Positions 1-8,057 of a stretch of DNA of 14,311 nucleotides are shown piece by piece. Source of the stretch: an uncultured bacterium (GTDB taxonomy: Bacteria; Patescibacteriota; Gracilibacteria; Absconditabacterales; Absconditicoccaceae). The translations under genes were made by a program, and so were the position numbers. The stretch lies in NCBI GenBank assembly GCA_937906635.1, contig CALCYP010000109.1, forward strand, positions 1 to 14,311, read 5' to 3'. The stretch's first letter is position 1; every line of letters starts with the position of its first letter. Under the pieces are notes generated by a model. The model searched no databases, was not told the DNA's origin, and saw nothing but the letters and a program-made list of their open reading frames with translations.

Positions 1-26
1 ATACCTTCACCTTTATCTTATTTATT

Positions 27-39
27 AGTGGTGCTTTTT
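27..39 (+). terminator. Possible 3' arm of a terminator of an upstream gene
   Basis: AGTGGTGC followed by five T looks like the descending arm and U-tract of an intrinsic terminator, but its other arm would have to lie before the window, so this cannot be confirmed. I see no coding region in bases 1-69; they hold only AT-rich sequence. Confidence 0.25.
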
Positions 40-69
40 AAATGATAATTAATTAACTAAAAAAATCTC

Positions 70-97
70 TTGATTTTTGTATCTAATTTCATATAAA
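70..97 (+). promoter_or_regulatory. Probable sigma-70-type promoter for the rplJ operon
   Basis: TTGATT at 70-75 and TATAAA at 92-97 are separated by 16 bases; an overlapping TAAAAT at 94-99 would give 18. Transcription would start near 104-106, just before the first conserved base of the L10 leader at about 110, which supports the assignment. Confidence 0.6.
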
Positions 98-107
98 ATA
101 ATTGAAT

Positions 108-213
108 TACCAGAGACGGTAGGCGGTCAATTTTAGCGAGACGTAAGTTCCCACCTAGGTTGTATCAAAAATATGATTTTTTGTTATGACCAATCTCTGA
201 GTGGTCTTTTTTT
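108..213 (+). promoter_or_regulatory. Ribosomal protein L10 leader with attenuator hairpin
   Basis: The segment resembles the L10 leader RNA family found before rplJ: a closing helix CAGAGA (111-116) with TCTCTG (194-199), an inner helix TAGG (120-123) with CCTA (154-157) around an internal loop, and a second hairpin with CAAAAA (166-171) and TTTTTG (178-183). Overlapping it is a terminator-like hairpin, GACCA (188-192) with TGGTC (202-206), followed by seven T (207-213). Its loop (193-201) contains the TCTCTG that forms the closing helix, so the two structures compete. In Bacillus the related leader controls rplJ-rplL by attenuation through the L10-L12 complex. Here the family match is by eye and the switch is inferred. 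Confidence 0.7.
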
Positions 214-235
214 AAATAGAAATTGAATATTTAAA

Positions 236-745
236 ATGGCTATTACCAAAGAAAAGAAACAAGATTTGATTAAGCAGTATGTTGCTGATTTACAAGACGC
301 AAAGAATTTAATCTTGATAAAAGAATCGGCTTTGCCTGTTTCTACTTCTACAGATGTTAGGAGAGAAATTAGATGACAGGAATGAAAATTTAATGTAGTT
401 AGAAAAAAATTATTTTTGAGAGCTTTGAAAGAGGCTTGATACTCAGAAATAAATTTAGATCAAATGCCATGAGCAGCTGTGGCTGTTTATGCAAATGGTG
501 ATGAATTTGGTCCTATGAAGACTATCAGCAAATATATAAAAGAATTCAAAAAGAATAAAGATTCAAAAGCTGAATTTGAGTTCTTGGGTTGATGGTTTGA
601 CAAAGAATGGAAGGATTGAACTTATGTCACAGAATTGGCAAATACACCTACAAAAGAAGAATCTTTGTCAAAATTGGTACGATTACTGAATTATCCTGTA
701 CAACATTTTGTTGCTACATTGGATCAAGTTGCCCAAAAGAAATAA
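236..745 (+). CDS. rplJ: 50S ribosomal protein L10
   Basis: L10 forms the base of the large-subunit stalk: its N-terminal domain binds 23S rRNA and L11, and its C-terminal helix carries L7/L12 dimers. The 169-residue product has the usual length and pattern: an N-terminal KEKKQDLIKQYVADL helix, the segment FNVVRKKLFLRAL (about 53-65) matching the family's conserved K-N-T/K-L-x-x-A region, the PGAAVAVY strand, and a C-terminal helix ending LDQVAQKK. Six in-frame UGA codons read as Gly, including the GG of FEFLGGWFD. The start ATG is fixed by the conserved first residues MAITKEKK; there is no Shine-Dalgarno, only an A/T-rich upstream. It is first in the operon, behind the L10 leader. One CGA (680-682, residue 149) is of uncertain meaning; see findings. 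Confidence 0.95.
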
Positions 746-759
746 TGTCGTTTACGACA
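746..759 (+). other. Small hairpin between rplJ and rplL
   Basis: TGTCG (746-750), loop TTTA, CGACA (755-759) form a perfect 5-bp stem directly after the rplJ UAA. No T-run follows, so it is not an intrinsic terminator; it could be an mRNA processing or stability element. It sits in the 54-base rplJ-rplL gap, where the rest is AT-rich. Low information content means chance is possible. Confidence 0.35.
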
Positions 760-799
760 CTATATATGTATATTTATTTACTTATTAATATTATTGAGA

Positions 800-1183
800 A
801 TGGAATTGTCAAACAATGCACAAAAAGTTATGGATTTAGTAAAAGAGATGAGTGCTGTTGAATTAAATCAACTTGTAAAAGCTATGGAAGAAGAATTTGG
901 AGTTAGTGCTGCTGCTACAGTTGTCGCTGCATGAGCACCTGCTGCTGGAGATGCTTGAGCTGCTGGATGAGATTCTGCATCAAACATCGAACTTACAGAA
1001 GTATGAGGACAGAAGATTGCTGTAATCAAAGTTGTAAAAGAATTATTAGGACTTTGATTAAAAGAAGCAAAAGATTTAGTTGAAAAAGCTCCTTGTATTA
1101 TCAAAGAAAATGCAAAAGATGATGAAATTGAAGCATTCAAAGCAAAATTAGCAGAAGCTGGAGCTACAGTAACTGTAAAATAG
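800..1183 (+). CDS. rplL: 50S ribosomal protein L7/L12
   Basis: L7/L12 is the multicopy stalk protein that recruits and activates translational GTPases. The 127-residue product has the full layout: an N-terminal dimerisation helix (1-34, ending EEEFGVSA), an Ala/Gly-rich hinge (about 37-58), and a C-terminal domain (about 61-127) with the hallmark KIAVIKVVKELLGLGLKEA (72-90), KDLVEKAP and the final EAGATVTVK. Five of eleven glycines are UGA and six are GGA, so both codon types are used freely in a highly expressed gene. Position 100-104 (IIKEN) departs from the common tIKEG. The ATG follows an AT-rich stretch without Shine-Dalgarno. It is in the usual position after rplJ, whose leader probably controls both. 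Confidence 0.97.
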
Positions 1184-1185
1184 TT

Positions 1186-1214
1186 TTTGCTTTAGCAAAT
1201 TTTTTGAGATTTGC
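1186..1214 (+). terminator. Weak terminator-like hairpin after rplL, with a competing hairpin
   Basis: TTTGC (1186-1190), loop TTTA, GCAAA (1195-1199), then six T (1200-1205) make a short intrinsic-terminator-like element 3 bases after the rplL UAG. The second arm can instead pair downstream: GCAAAT (1195-1200) with ATTTGC (1209-1214). The two are mutually exclusive, so partial termination that lowers expression beyond the stalk genes is conceivable. The stems are short and AT-rich. Confidence 0.4.
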
Positions 1215-1257
1215 TATTCAAACTTAAGGTTATTTATTTTTATTTAGAAAATTGATA

Positions 1258-1917
1258 ATGAGTGTTACTGTAAAAGATATAGTAGATGCACAAGTACATA
1301 TCGGTACACTAAAGAGTGAAGCTCATCCAAAGACAAATAAGTATCGATTGGATATAGTAAACAATATGGTAGTACTAAATCCAGAAATGATTTTGGAGCA
1401 ATTGAATAATGCAAAGAAAAAGGTTCAAGATGTCAGAAAATCATGAAAAGATATTTTGATTGTCTGTGAAAAGAAAATGTATTCAGAAGAAGTAAAATCT
1501 TTGGGAGAAAAGTACGGAGTAGCTTACTTAAACTACAAAGCTCCTGGGGGATTTTTGACTAATTTTGATACATTCAAATCAAGAATTAACTCTATGAACA
1601 AGATGAGTTCGTTTTTGGAATCTGAAGAATTCGAATCTCTTACAAAAAAAGAGCAATCTATTTACAAAAGAAATTTGACCAGAGCAAAGAAAGTTTATGA
1701 ATGAGTTAAATCACTTACTCAAAAACCAGGTCTGGTTATAGTCGTAGATGGATCTATGATGAAGAGTTTCATCAGAGAGGTGGAATTACAATCAGATGTA
1801 GATAGTATCGTCATAGCATCTACAAATTACAATAAATATTTGTGAGAAAATGATATTATTGCAAATATGTTGAGTTATAAGAGCTTAGATTTTGTGATGA
1901 ATTATATATTATCTTAA
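1258..1917 (+). CDS. rpsB: 30S ribosomal protein S2 (divergent, short)
   Basis: S2 binds the small-subunit body/head junction and is needed for S1 docking in many bacteria. Recognisable signatures in the 219 residues: VKDIVDAQVHIG (5-16), KDILIVCEKK (64-73, beta strand), APGGFLTN (95-102, family LGGxLTN), SLTKKE (127-132), and GLVIVVDGSMMKSFIREVEL (158-177, family fViD...AixEA). The protein is about 20 residues shorter than typical. The GHxTRRWNPKM loop is changed to GTLKSEAHPKT, and the DTNxDP motif to STNYNKY. I chose ATG 1258 over the in-frame TTG six bases upstream. Two UGA codons (residues 63 and 149) read as Gly inside the structured part, and a further UGA at residue 196. One CGA (1345-1347, residue 30) is uncertain. 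It is followed after 12 bases by a membrane-protein gene, then tsf. Confidence 0.9.
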
Positions 1918-1929
1918 TTCTAGGTCTAC

Positions 1930-2529
1930 ATGAAATTAAAAGACATCACTTCTTGAGAGAAAGAACAAAAGCCAGAAAATGAAAATAAGTATATCCCAGG
2001 TAGTTCTGAGAAAAAGAGAGCTAGCATGATGTATCTGTTTTTTGGTATCTTTGTGTCTCTTTCCAAAAAAGAGTTTAGTCCATTTGAATTATATCATTTG
2101 AAACAAGCTATAGGATTGTGGACTTTATTATTACCTATAGTGCTGATTTCATTTATACCAATTATTAAATGGATAGGAATCTTTGTTTTGGTTATCTTAT
2201 TATGAGTTCTTGTGGCTAGTTTTGTAAATGCATTTAACTGAAAATATTTTGATGATTCAAAAAATGTCGCATTCACATTGCCAGCTGGTATTTGAGGATG
2301 GTTTCTGGATTTATTTGAGTTGTGAATTAAGTCTACTTGAGTAGATAGTGAAAAAACAGATAATTCAAACCCATTTCCAATAGAAACTTCCGAAATAGAA
2401 AAAGATATGGCCGAAACTTCCAACGAAGTTACATTAGACAGTCTACAAACAAAAGAGACATCTTTAGAAGAAGATGTCCAGACATTGGACAATGGGAAAG
2501 AATCTTCAGATGATGTTGAAAATAAATAA
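1930..2529 (+). CDS. Small membrane protein, Tic20/DUF4870-like, function unknown
   Basis: The 199-residue product has a charged N-terminus (1-31), a short hydrophobic segment (about 33-44), the motif FELYHLKQAIGLW (52-64), two membrane-spanning segments (about 61-79 and 81-101), then NAFNGKY. After a hydrophobic patch (114-133, LPAGIGGWFLDLF) the C-terminal 65 residues are acidic, Ser/Thr/Glu-rich and probably disordered. The pattern H-x-K-Q followed by two helices and a terminal N-A-x-x-G-K resembles the small Tic20/DUF4870-like membrane proteins; that family link is by eye. No enzyme motif is visible. Six UGA codons read as Gly, several next to the membrane segments. It lies 12 bases after rpsB and 47 before tsf, splitting a pair that is adjacent in most bacteria, so it is probably co-transcribed with them. 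Confidence 0.8.
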
Positions 2530-2576
2530 GACCTATTATTATAAAGTAATTGTTTTATAATCAAAAAATACAAACC

Positions 2577-3377
2577 ATGGGTATAGATATGAACCTACTA
2601 AAACAGCTTAGAGAAGCTACATTTGCACCTATGAAGGACTGTAAAGATGCTTTGGTAGAAGCAAATTGAGACTTCGATAAAGCACAAGATATTCTAAAAG
2701 AGAAATGAATTTTGAAAGCATGAAAAAAAGCAGATAGAGAGACAAAAGAAGGAACAGTAAAAATCGTAAGTAAAGATGGGAAAATTTGTGGAATCAAACT
2801 TTTGTGTGAGACAGATTTCGTTGCAAAGAATGAATGATTTCAAGCTTTGTGTGATACATTATTAGACAAAATTATGGCACAAAATGAATTATTTAATTCA
2901 AAAGAAGAAGCACCAGCTGCTTTGGTTGAAGAATTAGATAAATTAGTAAAAGAGGCTGTATGATCATTAGGAGAAAATATGCAACTAAAAGATATGCTTT
3001 ACACAGCTCAAAAAGGATTTGTTTACAATCATCCAGGAAATAAAGTAGCATCTATAGTATTCTACGAATGAGATGATGAAGATATAGCAAAAGAAGTAGC
3101 TTTACAAGTTGCTGCTATGAATCCTACATATTTAGATTTTGATTCTATACCAAGTGATTTAGTTAGTTCTATGGAGGAGAAATTCCGCCAAGAATTATTG
3201 GAATCTGGAAAACCTGCAAATATGATTGATCAAATATTAAAATGAAAATTAAATAAAGCATTAGCAGAAGATGTATTATTGGAACAAGAATATATCAGAG
3301 ATTGAGCAAAAAAGATCAAGGATATTTTGCCAGCATGATTCAAAGTTACATCTTACATAAGATTAGCTATAAAGTAA
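2577..3377 (+). CDS. tsf: Elongation factor Ts
   Basis: EF-Ts is the guanine-nucleotide exchange factor for EF-Tu. The 266-residue product has an N-terminal UBA-like domain (about 5-45: LLKQLREATFAPMKDCKDAL, then ANGDFDKAQDILKEKG), followed by KAGKKADRETKEGTV and the EF-Tu-contacting core ETDFVAKNEGF (78-88, family TDFVARN). Later come LGENMQLKD, the repeat-2 strand KVASIVFYEGDD, the VALQVAAMNPTYL helix, and FRQELLESGKPANMIDQIL. The family motif TGAGMMDCKKAL reads TFAPMKDCKDAL here, losing both glycines. I chose ATG 2577 (MGIDMN) because it is the first after the preceding UAA; ATG 2589 is an alternative five residues shorter at the start. Spacing to rpsB is broken by the membrane-protein gene. 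Eight or more UGA codons read as Gly. Confidence 0.97.
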
Positions 3378-3399
3378 AAATTTCACAGAGTGAAGTTTT
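3377..3399 (+). terminator. Terminator-like hairpin overlapping the end of tsf
   Basis: AAAATTTCAC (3377-3386), loop AGA, GTGAAGTTTT (3390-3399) can form a 10-bp stem with one G-U pair. The four T at the end are part of the stem, and no further T-run follows, so termination would be weak. It may also act as a stability element at the 3' end of the upstream transcript. Confidence 0.4.
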
Positions 3400-3400
3400 C

Positions 3401-3477
3401 AGCTAATAGCTAGTAGCTAATAGCCTATAGCATAGGATTCCTTTGCTATTAGCTATCAGCCATCGGCTATCAGCTAA
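3401..3477 (+). repeat. AGCTAATAGC / GCTATTAGC palindromic repeat cluster
   Basis: Short related units (AGCTAATAGC 3401-3410, TAGCTAATAGC 3414-3424, GCTATTAGC 3445-3453, then GCTATCAGC-type variants to 3477) appear in both orientations around a small hairpin CCTAT-AGC-ATAGG (3424-3436). Opposing units can pair into a long imperfect stem. Closely related units occur in the rpoB-rpoC spacer (8058-8087). The cluster fills much of the 128-base tsf to S6 gap. Confidence 0.75.
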
Positions 3478-3505
3478 TCTCAGTTTATTTATTAAGTTTT
3501 TTATA

Positions 3506-4075
3506 ATGCAAAAGTACGAATTAGTTTTAATGTTAAAGTCTCAAATCCAAGAATCTGAGAGAGACGAGTTATTGTCAAAGATTGAAAAAGATTTCAAAGA
3601 CAATATCTTGCTAAAAGATGATATGGGAATACATCAGACATCTTATGACATTAAATGACAAAATGGTAATAATTCAGTTTATTATGTATCATATTATCTA
3701 AATCTAGATAATGAAAAGTTACAAGAATTGAGAAAAAGCCTTTTGTATACAAATGCTCTCGTAAGATATGATGTCTTGAAAATGTGACAAAATCAAGAAA
3801 TGTTTGAATTTGATAAATTACAAAAAGAACTTGAAAAAATTATGGATTCACGAGATGACAAGAGATTTGGAAATAGAATCACATTTTTGTCTTTGCCAGA
3901 AAATGAGAAATATATCAATTGGAAATCTGTAGCAATCTTGAAAAAATACTTAACAAGATTCGGAAATATCAAACCAAGAAGATATACAAAAAATTGTGTA
4001 AGTACACAAAAGAAATTGAGACAAGAGATTATTAGAGCTAGAAACTTTGGATTACTTGAATTTATAAAGAAATAG
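3506..4075 (+). CDS. rpsF/rpsR: Fused 30S ribosomal protein S6-S18
   Basis: One 189-codon frame encodes both S6 and S18, which pair on the platform of the small subunit. Residues 1-93 are S6: KYELVLML strand (3-10), a helix, the YYVSYYLNL strand (59-67), the LQELRKSLLYTNALVRYDVLKM helix and final strand (72-93). Residues about 135-187 are S18: KYINWKSVAILKKYLTR, GNIKPRRYTKNCVSTQKKL, EIIRARNFGLLEFI, matching the family's yKd...Lk.fis..GkIlPRR.Tg...k.Qr.l...Ik.AR..aLLPf. Residues 94-134 are a linker. UGA at residue 51 lies inside S6 and must be read through; UGA at residue 94 (3785-3787) falls exactly at the junction. ATG 3800 in the linker could be a second start for S18 alone. CGA at residue 116 is uncertain. 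The ssb gene that normally separates rpsF and rpsR is absent. Confidence 0.93.
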
Positions 4076-4098
4076 TTTTGTTACAAAAAATTCTATTT

Positions 4099-4128
4099 TT
4101 GCAAATAAAATAATAATACTTTTATATA
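4099..4128 (+). promoter_or_regulatory. Possible promoter for rpmH
   Basis: TTGCAA (4099-4104) and TATATA (4123-4128) are 18 bases apart in the 67-base AT-rich gap before rpmH. A transcript would start near 4135, giving a very short leader. In such AT-rich sequence a match of this quality can arise by chance. Confidence 0.4.
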
Positions 4129-4142
4129 TAACTAGACTAAAA

Positions 4143-4298
4143 ATGGCAAGTAAGTTAAAAAGAATCAGAAAATATAAATGGAGCAAAAGATTGAAAACTC
4201 ACTGATTCAGAGAGAGAATGAGGACATGGACAGGTAGGAGAGTCCTTGCAAATAGGAGAAGAAAAGGAAGAAAACAATTGACACCACAAAAGGATTAG
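4143..4298 (+). CDS. rpmH: 50S ribosomal protein L34
   Basis: The 51-residue basic protein matches L34 in the core THGFRERMRTWTGRRVLA (19-36) and RRRKGRKQLT, corresponding to the family's THGFRaRM.TknGR.VLarRR.KGRk.L. L34 lies deep in the large subunit against 23S rRNA. The conserved Gly of THGF is a UGA (4203-4205). The N-terminus MASKLKRIRKYKWSK replaces the usual MKRTyQPsk and is slightly longer; Trp at positions 13 and 29 is uncommon in L34. In most bacteria rpmH sits beside dnaA and rnpA; here it follows the S6-S18 gene and ends just before a good terminator. Confidence 0.96.
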
Positions 4299-4313
4299 TC
4301 TAAAAAATAAACC

Positions 4314-4336
4314 AAAAGCACATTCTGGTGCTTTTT
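4314..4336 (+). terminator. Intrinsic terminator after rpmH
   Basis: AAAAGCAC (4314-4321), loop ATTCTG, GTGCTTTT (4328-4335) form a perfect 8-bp stem that ends in a run of five T (4332-4336). It lies 15 bases after the rpmH UAG and probably closes the rplJ-to-rpmH unit. Partial read-through into rpoB is possible, since I see no convincing promoter between 4337 and 4398. Confidence 0.8.
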
Positions 4337-4398
4337 GTGCTTTATAAAAAGAAAAATCTCACAGTTTCGTTTACTTTCCCTAAATTATTTCAAATAAC

Positions 4399-7300
4399 AT
4401 GCCTACAAAAAAAACAACAAAAAACACACAAGTTTCTGCTACAACATCACAAAAAGGATTGCCAGCAGTTTTCCAAAAATTCTACTACAAAGATGGTAGA
4501 TACTATTTGAATAAACCAAAAAATTTTGAGGAATATCCAGATCTTTTGGATTTACAGAAAAAGTGATTTCAGAGTTTCATAGATACTTATTTAAATCAGT
4601 TATTTGAAGACATCAATCCTATTTGGGATATCGCTTGAGAAAAAATGTATGTCACAATTTCTGAAGTAAAAGTTTCTGAGCCTCAAAATACGATAGATGA
4701 ATGTAAAAAGAAAGAATTGACCTATGGTTGAGTAATTTCTTGAAAAGTAAAATTAGTAGAAAAAGTAGAAGAAGAATGAAAGAAACCAACAGAAAAAGTT
4801 TTGTTTACAAAACGTGCAAATATTGGTACTTTGCCTTTGATGACTCCATCTGCTTCATACATCATCAACTGAGTAGAGAGAGTTATAATTTCTCAGATAA
4901 TTAGATCGTACTGAATATTTTACAACAAAAAAGATTTCTGATATGGTTTCAAAATTATTCCTGAGAGATGACCATGGATAGAGACAAAAGTAGAAAAATC
5001 ATGAGTTATCGTAGTCAGAGTAAATAAATCAAGGAAATTCCCTATTACTACATTGCTTAGAATATTTGGAGCAGAGACAGATGAGAGTATCAGAGAATTA
5101 TTTGCAGATTGTCTGGATGAAGAAGATACAGATTTCATCTGAATTACTTTGAAAAAAGATCCGACAACAGATGCTTTGTCTGCTGCTGAATATATCTACA
5201 ATAAATTGAGACCAGGAGAATTGATTGATAATTACAGTGCTTTAGATTATATCAAAAATCAATTCCTCAATCTAGAGAGAATTCATATTTGAAGAATTGC
5301 AAGGAGAAAAATCAATGCAAAATTGTCATTAAATAAGCCATTAGATGCTACAGAATCAAATTTGTTCGATTGAGAAGATTTGGTTGCTGCAATCAAATAT
5401 TTGTTAAATCTATCAAACTTAAAGAAATGATATTATGTAGATGATTCTGATCACTTATCAAATAAGAGAGTTAGGACAATGTGAGAAATCTTGTATGCTC
5501 ACTTATGACCTGTAATGAGAAAATTTACAAAATCTGTAAAATGAAAATTGTCAGTCTTAAATATGGAAAATCAATTGAAAATTACAGATATTGTAAACTT
5601 CAAAATCATAGATAACTCAATAAAGAGTTTCTTTGCTACATCTCAACTGTCTCAGTTCTTAGACCAAATTAATCCTTTGTCTGAATTAGAGCACAAAAGG
5701 AGAATTACAGCTCTTTGACCTGGATGACTAAAAAGAGAAACTGCAAAATTTGAAGTGCGTGATGTACATGCTTCTCATTATGGAAGGATTTGTCCTATCG
5801 AGACGCCAGAGTGACAAAACATTTGATTAGTCACATATCAATCATTGTATTCACGTATAAATGAAGAATGATTCCTTGAAACTCCAGCATTTAAAGTTTG
5901 AAAGGAAGTACAAGCAAAAAAAGATTTATTAATAAATAGAATTGCAGATCGTGATATTGTAGAATTAGATGCAAAATGAAAAGAGACAAAGAAAGTCATA
6001 GTCGCAGAAGACAATATGATAGATGAAAAAGCAGCTGCAACAATCGAAAAAATGTATTGAAAGACAAATTCAACGATAAAAGTAAAGCCTTTCGTTACAA
6101 CAGAAGTTGAGTATATTTCTCCAGAATTGGATGAAAAGTATTTCATAGCAGATGCTACAGTGTCTACAGATGAATTTGGAAATATCACATCAAAGCGTGT
6201 AGCTGCAAGACATTTTGATGAGATGATTACATTGCACGTAAAAGATATTACTCATGTCGATGTAAATCCATCACAAATATTCTCTCCAAACACATCTTTG
6301 ATTCCTTTTTTGGATCACAACGATGCTGTACGTGCATCAATGGGAACCAACCAACACAGACAGTGATTACCATTGCTTCAAAACGATGCTCCATTAGTTG
6401 GTACAGGATTGGAATGAATGATCAAACAAACACACGCTGTTGTATTGGCAGAAGATGATGGAGAAGTTGTTTATGTAGATTGAAAGAGGATTAAAGTAAA
6501 ATATAAATCATGAATCAAAGAATATACATTGACAGTATACAAGAGATCAAATGCTAAATCTTGTATTCATCAAAAAGCTAGAGTTTCATTGTGACAGAAA
6601 GTAACAAAATGAGATGTATTAGCTGAATGACCAAATGCAGAAAATGGAGAATTAGCTATGTGAAAGAATTTGAAAGTAGCATTCATGCCATGGAAATGAT
6701 ACAACTATGAGGATGCTATCGTACTTTCACAGAGATTAGTAAAAAATGATGCTTTGACATCGGTTCACATCGAAGAGAAAGAAATCGAGGTATCTGATAC
6801 AAAGCTTTGACCTGAAGAAACTACAAACGATATTCCATGAGTATCAATGTCTAAATTGAAAAATTTGGACGAAGATGGAATTATCAGGATATGATCAATA
6901 GTAAAATGATGAGATATCTTAGTATGAAAGATTACTCCAAAATCTGAATGAGAATTGACTCCAGAAGAGAAATTGATTCAAGCAATATTTGGAGACAAAT
7001 CAAAGAATGTAAAAGATACATCATTGTATATGCCATCTGGAAGTGAATGAAAAGTAATCGAAGTAGTAATATTAGATGCTAAAAAATGAGACAATTTGAT
7101 GGCTTGAGTAAGGAAAAAAGTAAAAGTATACGTAGCTACTACAAGAAAAATTGAAGTTTGAGATAAATTAGCTGGAAAACACTGAAATAAAGGTATCGTA
7201 TCAATTGTCGTCCCAGAAGAGGATATGCCATATTCAAAAGAATGAGATCCAATTGATGTAGTATTAAATCCATTATGAGTAATTTCTCGTATGAACTTGT

Positions 7301-8034
7301 GACAGTTGTTTGAAGTCCAGATGTGATATATTGCAAAAAAATATGGAATTAAATTCTGAGTATGAGCTTTCTCATGATTTGGATTAGATGATTTCACAGC
7401 ACTAATCAAAGAATTATGATTGGAAGATGAGATTCACGTTCAACTTTATGATGGACAGACAGGAGAACCATTTGAAAGTAAATCTACAGTTTGATACATG
7501 CACTTGCTTAAATTAGTACATATGGTAGAAGACAAGATCCATGCAAGGTCTGTTTGACCATATTCATTGATTACTCAGCAACCTTTATGATGAAAATCAA
7601 GACAATGATGACAGAGATTCTGAGAGATGGAAGTTTGGGCTTTGGAAGCATATTCTGCTGTATATACATTACAAGAAATGCTTACAGTAAAATCAGATGA
7701 TGTAGTCTGAAGAAATAAGATGTATGAATCAATCATTAAATGACAGAAATTATCCATTTGATGATTACCAGAATCATTCAATTTGGTTACATACTTGTTC
7801 AAATGATTATCTCAAAATATCCAAACAGTTACACAAGAAGAATTGGATGAGATATTACAAGATAGAGTGGAAAAAATAAAAGAATTATGATTACACAATT
7901 TGATGAAAGAGTCTGTATTATCTGATGACGATGATATGTGAGAGGATGACGAAGATACAACACAAGAAGAAAAAGAAGATATTATAGATAAAGTATTGGA
8001 AGATATGGTAGATAGTGGAGAATTAGATGAATAG
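4399..8034 (+). CDS. rpoB: DNA-directed RNA polymerase subunit beta
   Basis: The 1211-residue beta subunit forms half of the RNA polymerase active-site cleft. Landmarks in order: the rifampicin-pocket region SQLSQFLDQINPLSE (415-429) and HKRR (432-435); LGPGGLKRETAKFEVRDVH; ICPIETPEGQNIGL; DHNDAVRASMGTNQHRQ; MPWKGYNYEDAIVLS (763-777, with the catalytic-site Glu771-Asp772); KLAGKHGNKG (923-932, Lys923 and Lys931 matching the two active-site lysines); and near the C-terminus HARSVGPYSLITQQPLGGKS, then RQGGQRFGEMEVWALEAYSA. The extreme C-terminus is acidic (DDDDMGEDDEDTTQEEKED). UGA encodes many motif glycines, such as HGNKG and TPEGQ. The residue aligned with E. coli Ser531 is Thr437. There are no CGA or CGG codons. 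It is followed by a 96-base spacer and rpoC. The start MPTKKTTKNTQVS is the first ATG after the terminator. Confidence 0.99.
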
Positions 8035-8036
8035 TA

Positions 8037-8056
8037 CCAGATTTTTTAAAATCTGG
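8037..8056 (+). other. Perfect 20-base palindrome at the start of the rpoB-rpoC spacer
   Basis: CCAGATTTT (8037-8045), TT, AAAATCTGG (8048-8056) give a 9-bp perfect stem two bases after the rpoB UAG. No T-run follows, so it is not a standard terminator. It may protect or process the mRNA between the two polymerase genes. Confidence 0.6.
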
Positions 8057-8057
8057 A

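Noticed and set aside
607..861. 84-residue + strand frame spanning the end of rplJ and start of rplL
   Set aside because: It is in a different frame from both genes, shows no family pattern, and arises because real frames are broken at UGA under the standard code.
2094..2573. 159-residue - strand frame, and other - strand frames such as 868-1140, 5838-6188, 6978-7409 and 9825-10274
   Set aside because: All lie antisense to clearly identified genes and have low-complexity translations typical of shadows of AT-rich coding sequence.
3401..3477. CRISPR array or tRNA in the repeat-rich gap
   Set aside because: Units are about 9-11 bases, irregularly spaced, in both orientations and without unique spacers; no cloverleaf with acceptor and TPsiC arms can be drawn.
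3800..4075. S18 as an independent gene starting at ATG 3800, with S6 as a truncated pseudogene
   Set aside because: Reading both UGA codons as Gly gives one unbroken frame with a complete S6 and S18. A separate internal start remains possible but is not needed.
236..4075. Widespread pseudogenes or sequencing frameshifts suggested by the many in-frame UGA
   Set aside because: Frames are continuous and highly conserved, and UGA consistently matches Gly columns; reassignment explains all of them.
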